Positions 22,014 to 32,320 of a stretch of DNA of 64,000 nt are shown piece after piece. This stretch comes from Prostheceraeus crozeri. Its lineage: Eukaryota; Platyhelminthes; Polycladida; Euryleptidae. The notes beneath the pieces are model-generated. The model ran no database searches. It saw only the letters and a list, made by a program, of their open reading frames with translations, and had not been told where the DNA came from. The position numbers and the translations under genes are program-made. The stretch spans positions 310,001 through 374,000 of the forward strand of contig CAJQUW010013637.1 in assembly GCA_907163375.1 (NCBI GenBank), given 5' to 3'. Within the stretch, counting starts at the first letter, position 1, and each line of letters starts with the position of its first letter.

Positions 22014-22865
22014 TTAAGAATTGTGATGTCTGTATGAATGCAAGTCTAATTGTGAAGTCAGATTGTAGTGTGGCAGTTCATATTTCCTGTTTATTGTAGG
22101 TTTCAAGTATGTGATTGCTTTGGCTTCTGTTAATGTTGTGTCTCGTGTGTTGAACAGTTTGCTAATGAGACCGACCTGAAAATTTCCGATACTGCCCTCT
22201 CCATTGTGTTTATCTTGCAGATGTTGGTATAAGGCACTGGTGATGCTTTTATTTTCTATAGCTCTTTTGTGTTCTTGATGTCTCGTTTTTAGCATCCTCG
22301 CTGTTTTGCCGATGTAAAATTCTCCGCAATGTACACATATGTACTGATACACTACAAAGCGGTCTCTACAAGTATATTTACTGTTTACTAAGTCCTTACA
22401 AATACTACAGTCGCAAGATTTATTATTATTACTATTTTTTAGAAAAGACGCTGAATTACAGCCATACTCATTTGTCAAACTTATTGGTAAGCTATACTTC
22501 TTAATTAATTTATTAACCTTACGGTTGCAGCGATCAGTAACATACGGTAGCTTGAAATTTACATTCCCATCTTGACGTGCTTTACTTTGCTTCCTTAAAA
22601 TACTTATATTCGTATCTTTTTTGTTGTAGCCATTATTTTCTAAGATATTTTCAAATTTGGAAAGGTTCTCTTTTCTGAGTTCGGGGTCATTGGACCGTTT
22701 GCTTATAGTATTAATGCTATTCCTAACATAGTTAGACTTTACATGCGCAGGTAAGAACGAGTCTTTTCTAAGAACGATGCCCGAATGGCATTCCTTTTGA
22801 TACCAGGAGTACTCTAAATTTCCCCCCAACTTATGCGAATTTGAACATCCAAAAAAGGTAACCAA
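22014..22865 (-). CDS. GIY-YIG endonuclease part of the Penelope-like element
   Basis: Linker with basic residues, CCHH-type pairs (CDCSIC), then YQYICVHCGEFYIGKTARML...RHQEHKRAI, the GIY-YIG-type core with the Y-I-C-x2-C-x4-YIGKT wording found in Penelope elements, then EAKAITYLKPTINRK. It nicks target DNA to prime reverse transcription. The last about 25 codons run into the left inverted repeat, so the C-terminus (LPHYNLTSQLDLHSYRHHNS) is also encoded, inverted, by the right arm. Usually fused to the RT in one frame; here out of frame with it. Confidence 0.85.
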   Translation of the reverse strand: MVTFFGCSNSHKLGGNLEYSWYQKECHSGIVLRKDSFLPAHVKSNYVRNSINTISKRSNDPELRKENLSKFENILENNGYNKKDTNISILRKQSKARQDGNVNFKLPYVTDRCNRKVNKLIKKYSLPISLTNEYGCNSASFLKNSNNNKSCDCSICKDLVNSKYTCRDRFVVYQYICVHCGEFYIGKTARMLKTRHQEHKRAIENKSITSALYQHLQDKHNGEGSIGNFQVGLISKLFNTRDTTLTEAKAITYLKPTINRKYELPHYNLTSQLDLHSYRHHNS

Positions 22866-23980
22866 TTTTGTGGTTTTGGTGCTTCTAATGAAAACTTGAT
22901 ATTAGTATTAATAGACTCGAAAGCTGCTCGAATTGACCTGAAGTGGTCTTCATCGTATTCTAACGGACCGATAATATTGTCATCTATGTATCGCTTGTAT
23001 AGACTTGGGTTGAAATTTACCTTTTCTAAAGCATTAGTTTCTATTTTATGCATAAAAATTATTGCAAAAGGCGGTGCCAAATGGCATCCCATAGGAACGC
23101 CTCTAATTTGCTTATAGATTTTATCATTGTACTTTATTTCATAATTGCAGCAAAAAAAGCGTAGTAATTTTTCTACGTTTTCAATATTTATCCCAAAGTT
23201 CTCAATTTTATCCCAATTATTTCGCAAATGTTCAATATTATATTGTATACCCACTGCTAATGGAATGCTTGGGTACAAGTTTTTTACGTCAAGCGAAATA
23301 AATACGTGGTTACTATTGATGCTACCAAAACTGTCTAGAGCTAAAATTAGATCATCAGTCTTAGTTAGATGTGCCGGAACAAAACTTAGGGCTTGTGTTA
23401 AAATTTTTGAAACAACCCAGTCTATTTTCTCAACCGGTGTGTTGTTGACTGAGGCTATCGGTCGAACCGGAAAACCCTCTTCTGACTTTTCTTTGTGATC
23501 TTTAATAAAAGTAAAGAAGTTTGCTGGATTACTCCCTGTACTTATTAACCTCTCGCTTTGAGAGAGCAACGGACTGTCCTTAATCGCGGTTTTTATTAGT
23601 TTATTCGCCTGTTTTTCGATGGCGTCTCTTTTACTTTTTCCTAGTATTTGGTAAGTATCTTCATCTTGAAGAAAAGCTTCGTTCTTATCAATGTAGTCCT
23701 CAGTTTTACAGAGTACGAATTGATTGGTTTTATCCGACCTCACGCATTGTAGATCATTTCTATTTAGAAAAGCTTTAGTCGTTTTACTTTTTTTATTTAT
23801 ATCTACATAAGATTTGCTTTTTCTAAGTTTTGCTGTTTTGCAGTCTAAAATTCCTTTTAGATCATTTTCAAAACAAATTAACTTATTTTCTAATTCTTCG
23901 CTTATCTTAGGCGGCAAACGACATGAATTCTTAGTGAACGGAACCTTTAGTACTGTTTCATCCTTAGGCTCATCTTTCAT
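22814..23980 (-). CDS. Penelope-like reverse transcriptase
   Basis: 388 residues. N-terminal basic region, then the RT core: ANFFTFIKDHKEK, FPVRPIASVNNTP, FISLDVKNLYPSIP (motif A with catalytic Asp), IRGVPMGCHLAPPFAIIFM (motif B), YKRYIDDNIIG (motif C with the DD pair) and LPFLDV. The order and the LDV-x-NLYPSIP / RYIDDN wording are typical of Penelope elements, whose RT is akin to telomerase. The start is the first ATG after the right inverted repeat. The reading frame overlaps that of the endonuclease part by about 50 bp in a different frame, at a run of C near 22,823, so this copy is probably not able to make the usual fused protein. Confidence 0.9.
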   Translation of the reverse strand: MKDEPKDETVLKVPFTKNSCRLPPKISEELENKLICFENDLKGILDCKTAKLRKSKSYVDINKKSKTTKAFLNRNDLQCVRSDKTNQFVLCKTEDYIDKNEAFLQDEDTYQILGKSKRDAIEKQANKLIKTAIKDSPLLSQSERLISTGSNPANFFTFIKDHKEKSEEGFPVRPIASVNNTPVEKIDWVVSKILTQALSFVPAHLTKTDDLILALDSFGSINSNHVFISLDVKNLYPSIPLAVGIQYNIEHLRNNWDKIENFGINIENVEKLLRFFCCNYEIKYNDKIYKQIRGVPMGCHLAPPFAIIFMHKIETNALEKVNFNPSLYKRYIDDNIIGPLEYDEDHFRSIRAAFESINTNIKFSLEAPKPQNWLPFLDVQIRISWGEI

Positions 23981-24297
23981 CCTATCGCTCCAACGTAAAT
24001 TATATGAACTGCCACACTACAATCTGACTTCACAATTAGACATGCATTCATACAGACATCACAATTCTTAATATCACTCACTCTTCATATATCTTCACAC
24101 GGCTTGCTTGGCCCGTAACGCTATTGTAAGATCGACCAACGAAGGCGCTGGACGCCGAAGATCGGTCTGTTTACTTTTGGAATTTTTACTTTTGGGATAT
24201 TACTTCGACCTAAAACTACTCGGGGAGTTTTTGCTGCTATCGTTTCGGTAAAAATCATTATGATCTCCCGTCGTCTGGTCAATTAGGTGATGAAACG

Positions 24298-24787
24298 TAT
24301 TTCGTGTTACCTCATCCGAACTTGTACTCGTACACATCATGTGATTTATTGAATCCTCTGGCAAATATCAACTACTTCTAAATTTACTAACGATCAAAAT
24401 TTTCTCACTGTCAGTTCTTAATCACTGCTTAATCAAGTAAGCTGTTGAAATTTAAAATTCGTTGCAAATCACGAGTTGCAGAGTTGGAAGAAGGCCCGGG
24501 TTTTAATTTTTTGGTTGAAAACCGGCCCGGCCGTGCAATTTTAAGAAGCCGGGCAGAGATGCATGTTATGTCTGAAATGAATGCTCATCAGCTAGAAATG
24601 TTGATCGATTGAATTGATCGCATCAATTTATATGACGATATAAAACCACAATGGTTGAGCAATAAGAGGAGATAGGACTAAATATTGGCATGTAAATTTA
24701 TAAAAAGTCTAAAAGATTGCAAATACTGAATCAGAACGAATTTGTTATAGCCCGATGTAGATGCCACACCGTCATTCAGCATAAGCT
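24298..24787. other. Gene-less stretch
   Basis: A small GC-rich block near 24,498-24,555 (aaggcccgggttt, aaccggcccggccg, agccgggc) contrasts with its AT-rich surroundings. No coding pattern. Confidence 0.35.
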
Positions 24788-25434
24788 TAGAGCTGATTAT
24801 AAAATGCAGACCACTTGAATTCCGCTGAAATTCAATCGAGTCTCATGTCTTCCAATCATGTCGCACATCTACGTGAGCCAGCTTCATTCGAGAGTTTGCA
24901 CTCTAAGCTTTAAAATGAGCTGTGATATATTTGTATCCGTTATTGTATCTGCTGAGAAGTGCTCAAAATATGTAAATCGCTCAATTTACAGATGGCAATT
25001 TTTCAATAAGTGTGAGAAAGAGCTATTGAACTTATTTGAATAAAGCTTTTTTTCAACCAAGAGAGTCCTAATTTTCTGCTAACTTCACGATATCACTAAC
25101 TTTTTCCTATCTCAGCGACTTTGTTGACCAGTATATAAAAAGAGAGCTTAGAAAAGTCTCGTTCATAGTGCTGGATTCATCGTCATACACGCATGTTTTC
25201 TTATTGAAAAATTGCAATTTGTAAATTGAGTGATTTTCATAATTTGAGCACTACTTAGCAAATACAGTAACGGATGCAAATCTATCATACACGTAGGTCA
25301 TTTTAAAGCTGCGAATACAAGCTCAGGAAAGATGCTTGGCACGTCGATGTGCGACAAGATTAGAAGAATTGAGAATTGATTGAATTACAGCGAAATTTAG
25401 GTGGTCCGTTTTTATGATCAGCTCTGTAATTTTT
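24788..25434. mobile_element. Foldback element, about 220-bp diverged arms
   Basis: 24,788-25,012 and 25,197-25,434 are reverse complements at roughly 75-80% identity. Well kept blocks are gtcgcacatctacgtg / cacgtcgatgtgcgac and ggcaatttttcaataag / cttattgaaaaattgc. The loop is about 185 bp. No coding capacity. Confidence 0.75.
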
Positions 25435-25778
25435 CTTGTTATTCTCAATTTAGTCTTCAGAGTCGTGTTCAAGTTTCTCTTTAATATATTCCGCTTTATC
25501 ATCAACGTAACAAAATGCATTGATTTCATCAGTGAATTAGATCACTTACTTTAAGACTCATTTGTGATAACCGAACTCAAGTAGAACACGCCATCGAGAA
25601 AACCTTGCACTTAAACAACAAAAACAAATAGACTATATAGCAATCGCTGATGCACTTTATTGGCTGCTTTTCACATTTAATTATCAATCATATAGGCAGA
25701 CATGCTACTTTAGTCAACAGATGATGGCTCTCTATTGTTATTGCAATAAAAAATAGCCACATAAACTTGCGACAGCTC
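25435..25778. other. Gene-less 3' flank of the lectin gene
   Basis: No features beyond AT-rich sequence. Any 3' end signal of the minus-strand lectin gene should lie here, but no clear AATAAA on the minus strand was found close to the stop. Confidence 0.3.
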
Positions 25779-26570
25779 CTATTGCCTCACAAACTTCTTC
25801 CATCCAAACACATTTCCAACATTCACACTCTGGTCAGTGTACAATACGAGCTTGCACAATCCAGAGCCAGCATGATGATAGAACGCAACACACCAGTCAT
25901 ATTCTTCTTCAGAGCATTCAACAGCACAATCTTTGACTTTCTTCACATTTGTAACATCGCGTGTACATCCTCCTTCTCCGGCGTAGTCATGGGGGTTAGA
26001 GAATACAGGAACCGGAACCTGTCGGAATTGGTTGGATCGTCGAGTTCTCCATGTGACAGGTAATCCTTTTCTTGGCTGGCACATGGGAATAGTTAGACGA
26101 GGAAGTGTGCTGACGTCAGCAAATCTACCAGTATGCTTATATTGTCTGACATAATCTTCTATTTTTCCAATGTTCCCTGGACTGTGGGATAACCACGCCA
26201 ACTCGCTTGAGCTCGGTGTGACGCTACCATCCGTCCATCTCCAACCATCACGATTTTTGTTTCTTTCATTGAGAGTGTCGGTCAGACCAATGAAATAACT
26301 GCCAACTCCTAAGTTCTTGTTGTTAAGATTGATAGCATTTTGACCAGTCACCAGTTCTCCGTTGAATTGACCACAGAAACGTTGAGAGTCGCACCAGCTG
26401 ACTTTAATACTTGTATTCCAATACAAGCAGACACCGTGTTTGAGTGTAAAAGGACTCGAACACGCATTTGATGCCGTGAATAAGGAAACAAGGTCGAGGA
26501 GGAGCACGATGAAGACGGTGACTGACATGAGTTGATTCCTTGTCGAATAATGACGTCGCAAATAAAACAA
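25779..26570 (-). CDS. Secreted C-type lectin-like protein with C-terminal PAN/apple-like domain
   Basis: 263 residues in one uninterrupted frame. A second ATG at residue 15 (position 26,528) begins a good signal peptide (MSVTVFIVLLLDLVSLF...ASNA) and may be the true start. Residues about 37-165 resemble a C-type lectin domain: paired cysteines (GVCLYW, WCDSQRFC), SYFIGLTD, the hallmark GWRWTDGS, ELAWL and a closing Cys. The sugar-binding WND motif is not evident, so carbohydrate binding is doubtful. Residues about 195-263 have five cysteines in apple/PAN spacing (GGCTRDV...DCAVEC...WCVAFYHH...LCKL). Probably a host extracellular recognition or mucus/immune-type protein. No introns seen within the coding region, unlike many lectin genes. 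Confidence 0.8.
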   Translation of the reverse strand: MFYLRRHYSTRNQLMSVTVFIVLLLDLVSLFTASNACSSPFTLKHGVCLYWNTSIKVSWCDSQRFCGQFNGELVTGQNAINLNNKNLGVGSYFIGLTDTLNERNKNRDGWRWTDGSVTPSSSELAWLSHSPGNIGKIEDYVRQYKHTGRFADVSTLPRLTIPMCQPRKGLPVTWRTRRSNQFRQVPVPVFSNPHDYAGEGGCTRDVTNVKKVKDCAVECSEEEYDWCVAFYHHAGSGLCKLVLYTDQSVNVGNVFGWKKFVRQ

Positions 26571-27469
26571 CTGCTTGATGACTAAGTTGTCAAGAGGAGC
26601 AATGCTTGACGTTCAAAGGTTAGAAGAGATTCTAAACCAAATGAACATGAAAGACAGGATACTCATTATGCATTTGTTCGCTGTGAAAGCTACTCTTTTG
26701 CATGTCCCACTGATACATTGATTTCATGAGCAAGTGAGGGTGCAATTGATTTCAGTGTAATAGTAAACAAAGATTTCAACACTTCATAATTGATTATTTC
26801 CTGTACATTCCCTACGGACTGGTTGACTTTTCCATCAACTGGTCAAATAATCAAGCACATTTTATATTCATTGATGCAACAGTTATACATTTTGTAATAA
26901 ACTTCAACCAAGTGTCTTCTCTGTGCAATGATGCTTCTGTAAATACGATCAGACGTTCCAGTAGCCTGTTGAAGACATTGTTTAACAATTGACAAAAAAA
27001 GAACCGATCGCAGCATGCACGCTTAGGCTTCAAAGCTATGAAGATACGCATGCAGTGTCAATTGCTCAGAAATTATGATTATTTACATACAATTACCAAT
27101 TTCTGTACAGCAGTCTATTTGCAGGACAGCTGCAATTGCGTAGACCTATTTGTGATTGAAATTAGGACTGCAACACAAATCTGGGGCTATGCATTTCGTA
27201 TTTGTCAAAACAATTTAGTAACCTGCAAACATGCGTAGTACATGTATAGTTGCAGAACAATATTTGCGCAGCTGTGAATTGTTTTCTGCCGCAACGAAGT
27301 CACCTTTGGATACCCATGCCTGGACTCGCTTCTAACAGTGACCGATTTCACTGTGTACTTTAAAAAGTCAGTTCCTATATAAAGAGCCTTTTACAAGACG
27401 GAATAAAATCCCTTTCATTTAAGATTTAGGGAACTAAAAGTTATCACAGTTATACAAGTTTTGTCGACA
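26571..27469. other. Gene-less stretch upstream of the lectin gene
   Basis: Presumed promoter side of the minus-strand lectin gene. No clear TATA box or repeat was recognised. Confidence 0.3.
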
Positions 27470-27788
27470 CACCAGGTGACATGCCACGAGCAATTCATGC
27501 GTAATTACGGAACACTCCAAACATCCGTGGTTATTAAAGACATTCTATTCTTCTACGCGCGTACATACGCGCTGCACTGAGAGTCAGAAATCACTTGATC
27601 TGATGCTGTTAAAACAATTTCGTTGAAGTTAACACCAACTTCGTGAATTGAGTTTGTATAGAATAGAAAACCACATGTACAGGTACTCTGATGACGCAGA
27701 GTTTGTACAGACAACTTTTTTTCCAAAATTTCGAACTCCTTCACCTTCAAAACAGAAATTTGAATTCGAAAAATTGGTGCAAGTATTG
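27470..27788. repeat. Half MITE (right half, inverted) fused to repeat X, copy A
   Basis: 27,470 to about 27,618 matches the reverse complement of the right half of the 18,101 MITE up to its centre (ending at gatctgatgctgttaaaa). From about 27,621 it switches to repeat X (cgttgaagttaacacc ... aattggtgcaagtattg). Copy B joins repeat X at the same MITE centre. Confidence 0.75.
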
Positions 27789-28086
27789 TCACTCGAGCGT
27801 TTCACCGTTCATACACATTTTTTTATGTTAGTGAAATGGATACTAGAGCTCTCTAAACTTCCGCTCTCAGCTTTGAGATTCGCACAAATGAATATTTACT
27901 TGTTATTCGGAGTAAACTAAGGAATGTCGATTTCTTTCAGTCTGTTTCATACCGAATACAAAATTGTGAATTTGAAATGATTTTGCACCAACTTTTGTGT
28001 GGCGAAATATTTTAGAACATTTCTTTCTGATAGTGGTCGATTCCGTGATATCACGAATAATATTTGGATTAGGGTGTGGAGAGACG

Positions 28087-28565
28087 CACTAGGTGACATG
28101 CCACGCTCAATTACGCGTAATTACAGAGGACCCCAGACATCCGTGGCTATGCGTGACATTGCTGCAACATCTGTTGGCAGTCCTGTCATATAGACTTTGC
28201 GTCTCATGTGTCTGCATGTATAAGAGGCTCAACAATGTGATAGGACCTCAATTTAATGCCTAGCCTAGAACATGCTTAGCGGTTCATCCGTGGTTCAATC
28301 GGCAGCGCAGACAACCGTAGACGACGCGCAAACTATAAACGCTCGCCCGCGCGTATTCATAAACATTCCCTATGATTTAACATGTCGTTGAAGTTAGCAC
28401 CATCTTCAACACCAACTTTTTGAATTGAGTTTGTATAGAATAGAAAACCACATGTACAGGTACTACTGATGACGCAGATTTTGTACAGACAAATTTTTTC
28501 CAAAATTTCGAACTCTTTCACCTTCAAAACTGAAATTTAAATTCGAAAAATTGGTGCAAGTATTG
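28087..28565. repeat. Half MITE (left half) fused to repeat X, copy B
   Basis: 28,087-28,384 matches the left half of the 18,101 MITE (cactaggtgacatgcc through gcgcgtattcataaacatt). From 28,385 it changes to repeat X (cgttgaagttagcacc ... aattggtgcaagtattg), about 90% like copy A and in the same direction. Confidence 0.75.
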
Positions 28566-29021
28566 GTGCTACCTAGTTAGCGAGTTTGTACAGCATTCCG
28601 ATGGAAAATTTAGATGCAAGAACAAAAAACTGAGTTTGTACAGCTATTTTCAGCACCTTCGCTACACAAACAACCGGTAAAAACCGCCAAAAACCGATTT
28701 TTTCAAAACATGATAAGATTTTCCAGAAAAATTCTTGGTGCTACTTGAAAAATGAGTTTGTACAGTGCTATGGCCGGTGGAAGAGTGCTCTACTAATCCA
28801 GTCTGAGTTTGAACACACTTCTCCGACACTCCAGCACTCCTACGACCGGTAAATACCGGTTATTATACAGGAACTACGAGAATACTACCCATTTATGAAT
28901 ATAGAATGATAAGTTTCTCTAAATTGGCCGTCAAAGAGAGCGACTTCAAAGTCTCTTTCACCTCGTCATTGGGGTAATTACGACATGGTCTGGGGTTATT
29001 GCGACTAAGTACGTTTTCATA
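28566..29021. other. Gene-less stretch with gagtttgtacag words
   Basis: Continuation of repeat X or its host element: gagtttgtacag occurs at about 28,586, 28,636 and 28,751 with ggtgctac nearby. No coding pattern. Confidence 0.5.
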
Positions 29022-30675
29022 TACAGATTGTTTCATAAAAAATGGATCACCCTTAAACATCGCCTTAACTTCAACTTTGTCTAACTCCGCCAAACTTGAA
29101 CGAATTTCTCTGAAATTTGGAAGATATGTCAGTTGTGCTTACTAATATCATTGTTGGAAATTTCAAGCATGAATATTGAGTTGTTTTCCTGTTATAGATA
29201 AAAAAGTAGTAGATAATTTGATCTTCATTTAGCAATGTTACACAATTCATACCTCACTCTTATAAAATTCCATTTGTTTCCTTTGTTATGTAATATGTTG
29301 TTCTACAAGCCCAAAGCTATCAAGCAAAACAAAAATAAAGAAAATCGGTCAATCAGAGCCAGTATAGCACCATTATTCATCAACAATAATGTAACTGCTA
29401 CATGTGATTAACTGTACTTCATGTTCCATAGCTTCCTAACTTCGTTGTGGTGGTGTTGGCAGCACTCCTGATTGCTTTCAGCTAGAAATCTATCTCTTAC
29501 CGGTTGAAAACAAAGCACAAATGAACAATAACGAGATCGCATTCACAAAAGGCAAAGTGTCAGCCTTGCCAGAACTCAGTTTTTCTTTGCGAGCTACAAG
29601 CAAGCGACTAAATGTCCCTTACACAAATGTGCATCGATGGCATAATGATGATTTTCGACTCTGTCGTAAAGAGGGCTCTGGCCGTCCACGCAAAACATCC
29701 AAACGTAGAGACCGCCTAATTTTGAGATTTGTTAAAGTTGATCCAAGTCTCTCGTTAACTGAGATGGCTGCACTAGACTCGTCTATTTCTAAGTCCACTA
29801 TTCGTAGAAGACTTATTGAGTCGAATTTCAAGAGCTGTAAGAGGCCCTCTCAGATCGAATTATCAGATCAGCATACAAAAGGACGTCTCAGATGGGCAAT
29901 GAGTCATTGTCACTGGCGAAATCAATGGGATCGGGTTGTCTGGTCTGATGAGGCATCAGCCCGTCTGAAGGATAGTGATGGTCGATTGAGATTATGGATA
30001 AAATCTGATCAGGAAATTCCGAGACATTTACATCGTCCCCGGGTACAAGGTGGTGCGACTCTACTGATTTGGGCTGGCATTTGGACCAATGGCCGCTCTG
30101 AACTTCACATACAGCAAGGAACCATGAATTCTGAACGCTATGTGAATGTTTTACGAATGAACATTGGCCAAATGACAGATCAACTTGGTGATCCATCGAC
30201 TTGGTTATTTATGGATGATAATGCTACGTGTCACAGGAGTAGTAGAGTCAACTTATGCAAGTCTCAATTAGGGCTCAGGACATTATCTTGGCTAGCTCGT
30301 TTTCCTGATCTGAATCCCATAGAAAATGTATGGAGTATTCTAAAACGTAACGTTCGTCGTTCACTGCTACCTACAGATGGCGTATCATAACTTACGTCAC
30401 TGTTAAAAAGAGAGTGGAGAAAGTTAGATCAGTCAAAAATCAACGATATCATCCAATCAATGCCTAGACGCATTGGTAATGTCATTGACAATAAGGGTAG
30501 GGCCACAAAATATGAGCTTCTTAAGAACCGTTACTGTATCATAGCTTATCAGATTATATAAGGACATTTAAATATATTAGGGACATGAAATAACATGAAA
30601 AATGCTTTCTGTATCATACTTATGTTTTATTTAGTCAAATTTTAGGATGATCCACTTTTTATGAGACTGACTGTA
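29022..30675 (+). mobile_element. Tc1-type DNA transposon, about 1.65 kb, TA target
   Basis: The left end tacag(attg)tttcataaaaaatggatca (29,022) is the diverged reverse complement of the right end tgatccactttttatgagactgactgta (to 30,675). Both ends finish in TA, the Tc1/mariner target. The internal transposase is in the expected place and strand. Confidence 0.85.
29521..30390 (+). CDS. Tc1-type transposase (DD34E), probably cut short by a stop codon
   Basis: 289 residues. Two helix-turn-helix parts (about 10-42 and 63-105) with the GRPR-type linker (SGRPRK, 53-58). The catalytic triad is D143 (WSDEAS), D233 (MDDNATCH) and E268 (FPDLNPIEN), a spacing of 34 residues between the last two, which is the Tc1 signature. 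The frame meets TAA at 30,388-30,390 but the following about 55 codons in the same frame (starting LTSLLKREWRKL) read like the normal Tc1 C-terminus, so a nonsense change probably removed the tail. The catalytic residues are all present upstream of it. Confidence 0.9.
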   Translation: MNNNEIAFTKGKVSALPELSFSLRATSKRLNVPYTNVHRWHNDDFRLCRKEGSGRPRKTSKRRDRLILRFVKVDPSLSLTEMAALDSSISKSTIRRRLIESNFKSCKRPSQIELSDQHTKGRLRWAMSHCHWRNQWDRVVWSDEASARLKDSDGRLRLWIKSDQEIPRHLHRPRVQGGATLLIWAGIWTNGRSELHIQQGTMNSERYVNVLRMNIGQMTDQLGDPSTWLFMDDNATCHRSSRVNLCKSQLGLRTLSWLARFPDLNPIENVWSILKRNVRRSLLPTDGVS

Positions 30676-30923
30676 GTATTGCGAATTAAATTCCGATGAT
30701 AGATTGGGAATGTAGTATGAAATGACGGTGATGTATTTCGCTCCTATCGTAGTAATAGAGCAACTGATCTTTACAAGAAAATCCTAAGTGCCCAATCGAT
30801 ACCTAGAATAGACATTTTCACATATATAAGTGAATCTTGATCTATTTGTGATTGCAGAATTGATGTAGTTCATTATTTCGATAGACTTATGCTCATATGG
30901 GATAAAAATGGGAGGTGTTTATA

Positions 30924-30957
<34 letters not shown>

Positions 30958-32090
30958 AGCGTATTTTGAAGCTGAATAGGCCTATTTTTAAATAGGATAC
31001 ATGCATGAAATGCTACAACTGATCTACGTTCAGAAACAGAATTAGCCTATTTTGGAAATATACAAGCCTATTAGAGAAAAGAATATCAGAATTAGGCCCT
31101 AAATATCTTAAAGGTTTCTCGTTCTTTCTGGATGTAGATCCTTTCGTTTGATTGACTTGAAATTGCATCTAGCTGTTGTTTATCGATCGAAATCCATGAA
31201 CTGGAAACAAGCTTGGATCTTGAGCATTGTACCCTATTGTCGTTTGAGACATCTATGATTTCAAAATATGTGGGTGACGATTTTATTGACACAGGAGTGT
31301 ATCAAAAACTTAAGCGACAAAAATCAAACTTTTCCACCTTGTCGCACCTATCCCGATGGGCCATGCCGCATTTACCGAGAACCTGTTTTTCACTACCAAA
31401 ATCGATCGGGCTACGTAAATAATGTAGAGGTATTCGATCGAATCCGCTGTTTCGTGTGGATGAACTTGACATCTTACTGTGATCTAAAAGATCGCCTATA
31501 TTTAATTCCAGCTTGCTTCTTTTGACAGCAAACAAACTTTGTTGCAGAGTAAAGCAAATAAGGCCCAATTTTCAAAAACTGCCAAATCGTTCATCAAGTG
31601 GCAGGGTAGTATGCAATACTTTTGCAAAATAAAATACTTTAGAGATTAGCTATCGATGTAGGCACATATGAATACAAACTGAACGGTTTCTTGGCTGTGA
31701 GTTATTGGTTTTGGCTACAACCTAGTTGCATTTCCCCAAGCCAGTCCAGCCTATCGTAATAATAATCCTGCAATATTTTCATACATTGTATATTCAATAC
31801 TTTCATCTACAATCAAATCAACGATCAAGGTCACTTGACTATCACATGTTGATTTAAAAATTTGGCGAATGACTGAATGGTCGAAATTCCATCTTTTGCG
31901 TGTGTTTGTATTTCTGAATCTATGTGCGGCTTTTTATGTTTAAATGGCACATAGAATTATAAACTTTCACATAGGAAAATGAAGTCATATGCAAGTTTGC
32001 TGGGTTTACATTCATTTATACAGCATCATTTAATTAGTATTAGCACACAAGAAGATCTAATTGTTCAAAAGTAGTAAGGAGTTCTACACC
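30676..32090. other. Gene-less stretch with (TA)n
   Basis: (TA)n at 30,924-30,955. Overlapping short open frames at 31,213-31,568 show no family resemblance. Confidence 0.35.
30924..30955. repeat. (TA)n microsatellite
   Basis: About 15 TA units. Confidence 0.9.
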
Positions 32091-32104
32091 TCTGGCTAGC
32101 GCAA

Positions 32105-32173
32105 GATGGCCGCCGTCTTTGTTCTCCGAAAAATGTCCTCCCCTCCCCCCATCGATAAAACGACAGAGTGTCG
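32105..32173 (+). other. Possible first coding exon with CAAGATGGCCGCC context
   Basis: gcgcaagatggccgccgtc contains an ATG in a strong start context that also looks like the YY1-type start-site motif. The frame stays open for 23 codons to a good donor (cgg|gtgagt). No partner exon was identified, so this is tentative. Confidence 0.25.
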
Positions 32174-32320
32174 GGTGAGTCGTGGTGGACTTGGGCGACC
32201 GCCAGGTTTTGACTTGAGGCTATAGTGTGTTAGGATTTTCGTGAAATCTCCTAAATTTTGGGTTGAAAATGGGATGTTTCGAGTGGAAGCAGTGCTCGGA
32301 CGACTTTGCAAATGTGATTT

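Larger units (their letters stand above)
21838..24285 (-). mobile_element. Penelope-like element with inverted terminal repeats
   Basis: Reverse transcriptase and GIY-YIG endonuclease coding parts (minus strand) lie between two inverted repeats of about 246 bp: 21,838-22,084 and 24,002-24,247, nearly identical (both carry cgaaacgatagcagcaaaaa at the outer side and gtggcagttcatat at the inner side). A 38-bp extension (24,248-24,285) lies outside the right arm. ggtgatgaaa(cg) stands just outside at 21,828-21,839 and again at 24,286-24,297 and looks like the target duplication. Inverted arms plus a short terminal tail are known features of Penelope elements. The copy therefore looks structurally complete. 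Confidence 0.9.

Noticed and set aside
31213-31568. Overlapping open frames with several Cys residues
   Set aside because: No start context, splice sites or domain; the three frames overlap on both strands as expected by chance.
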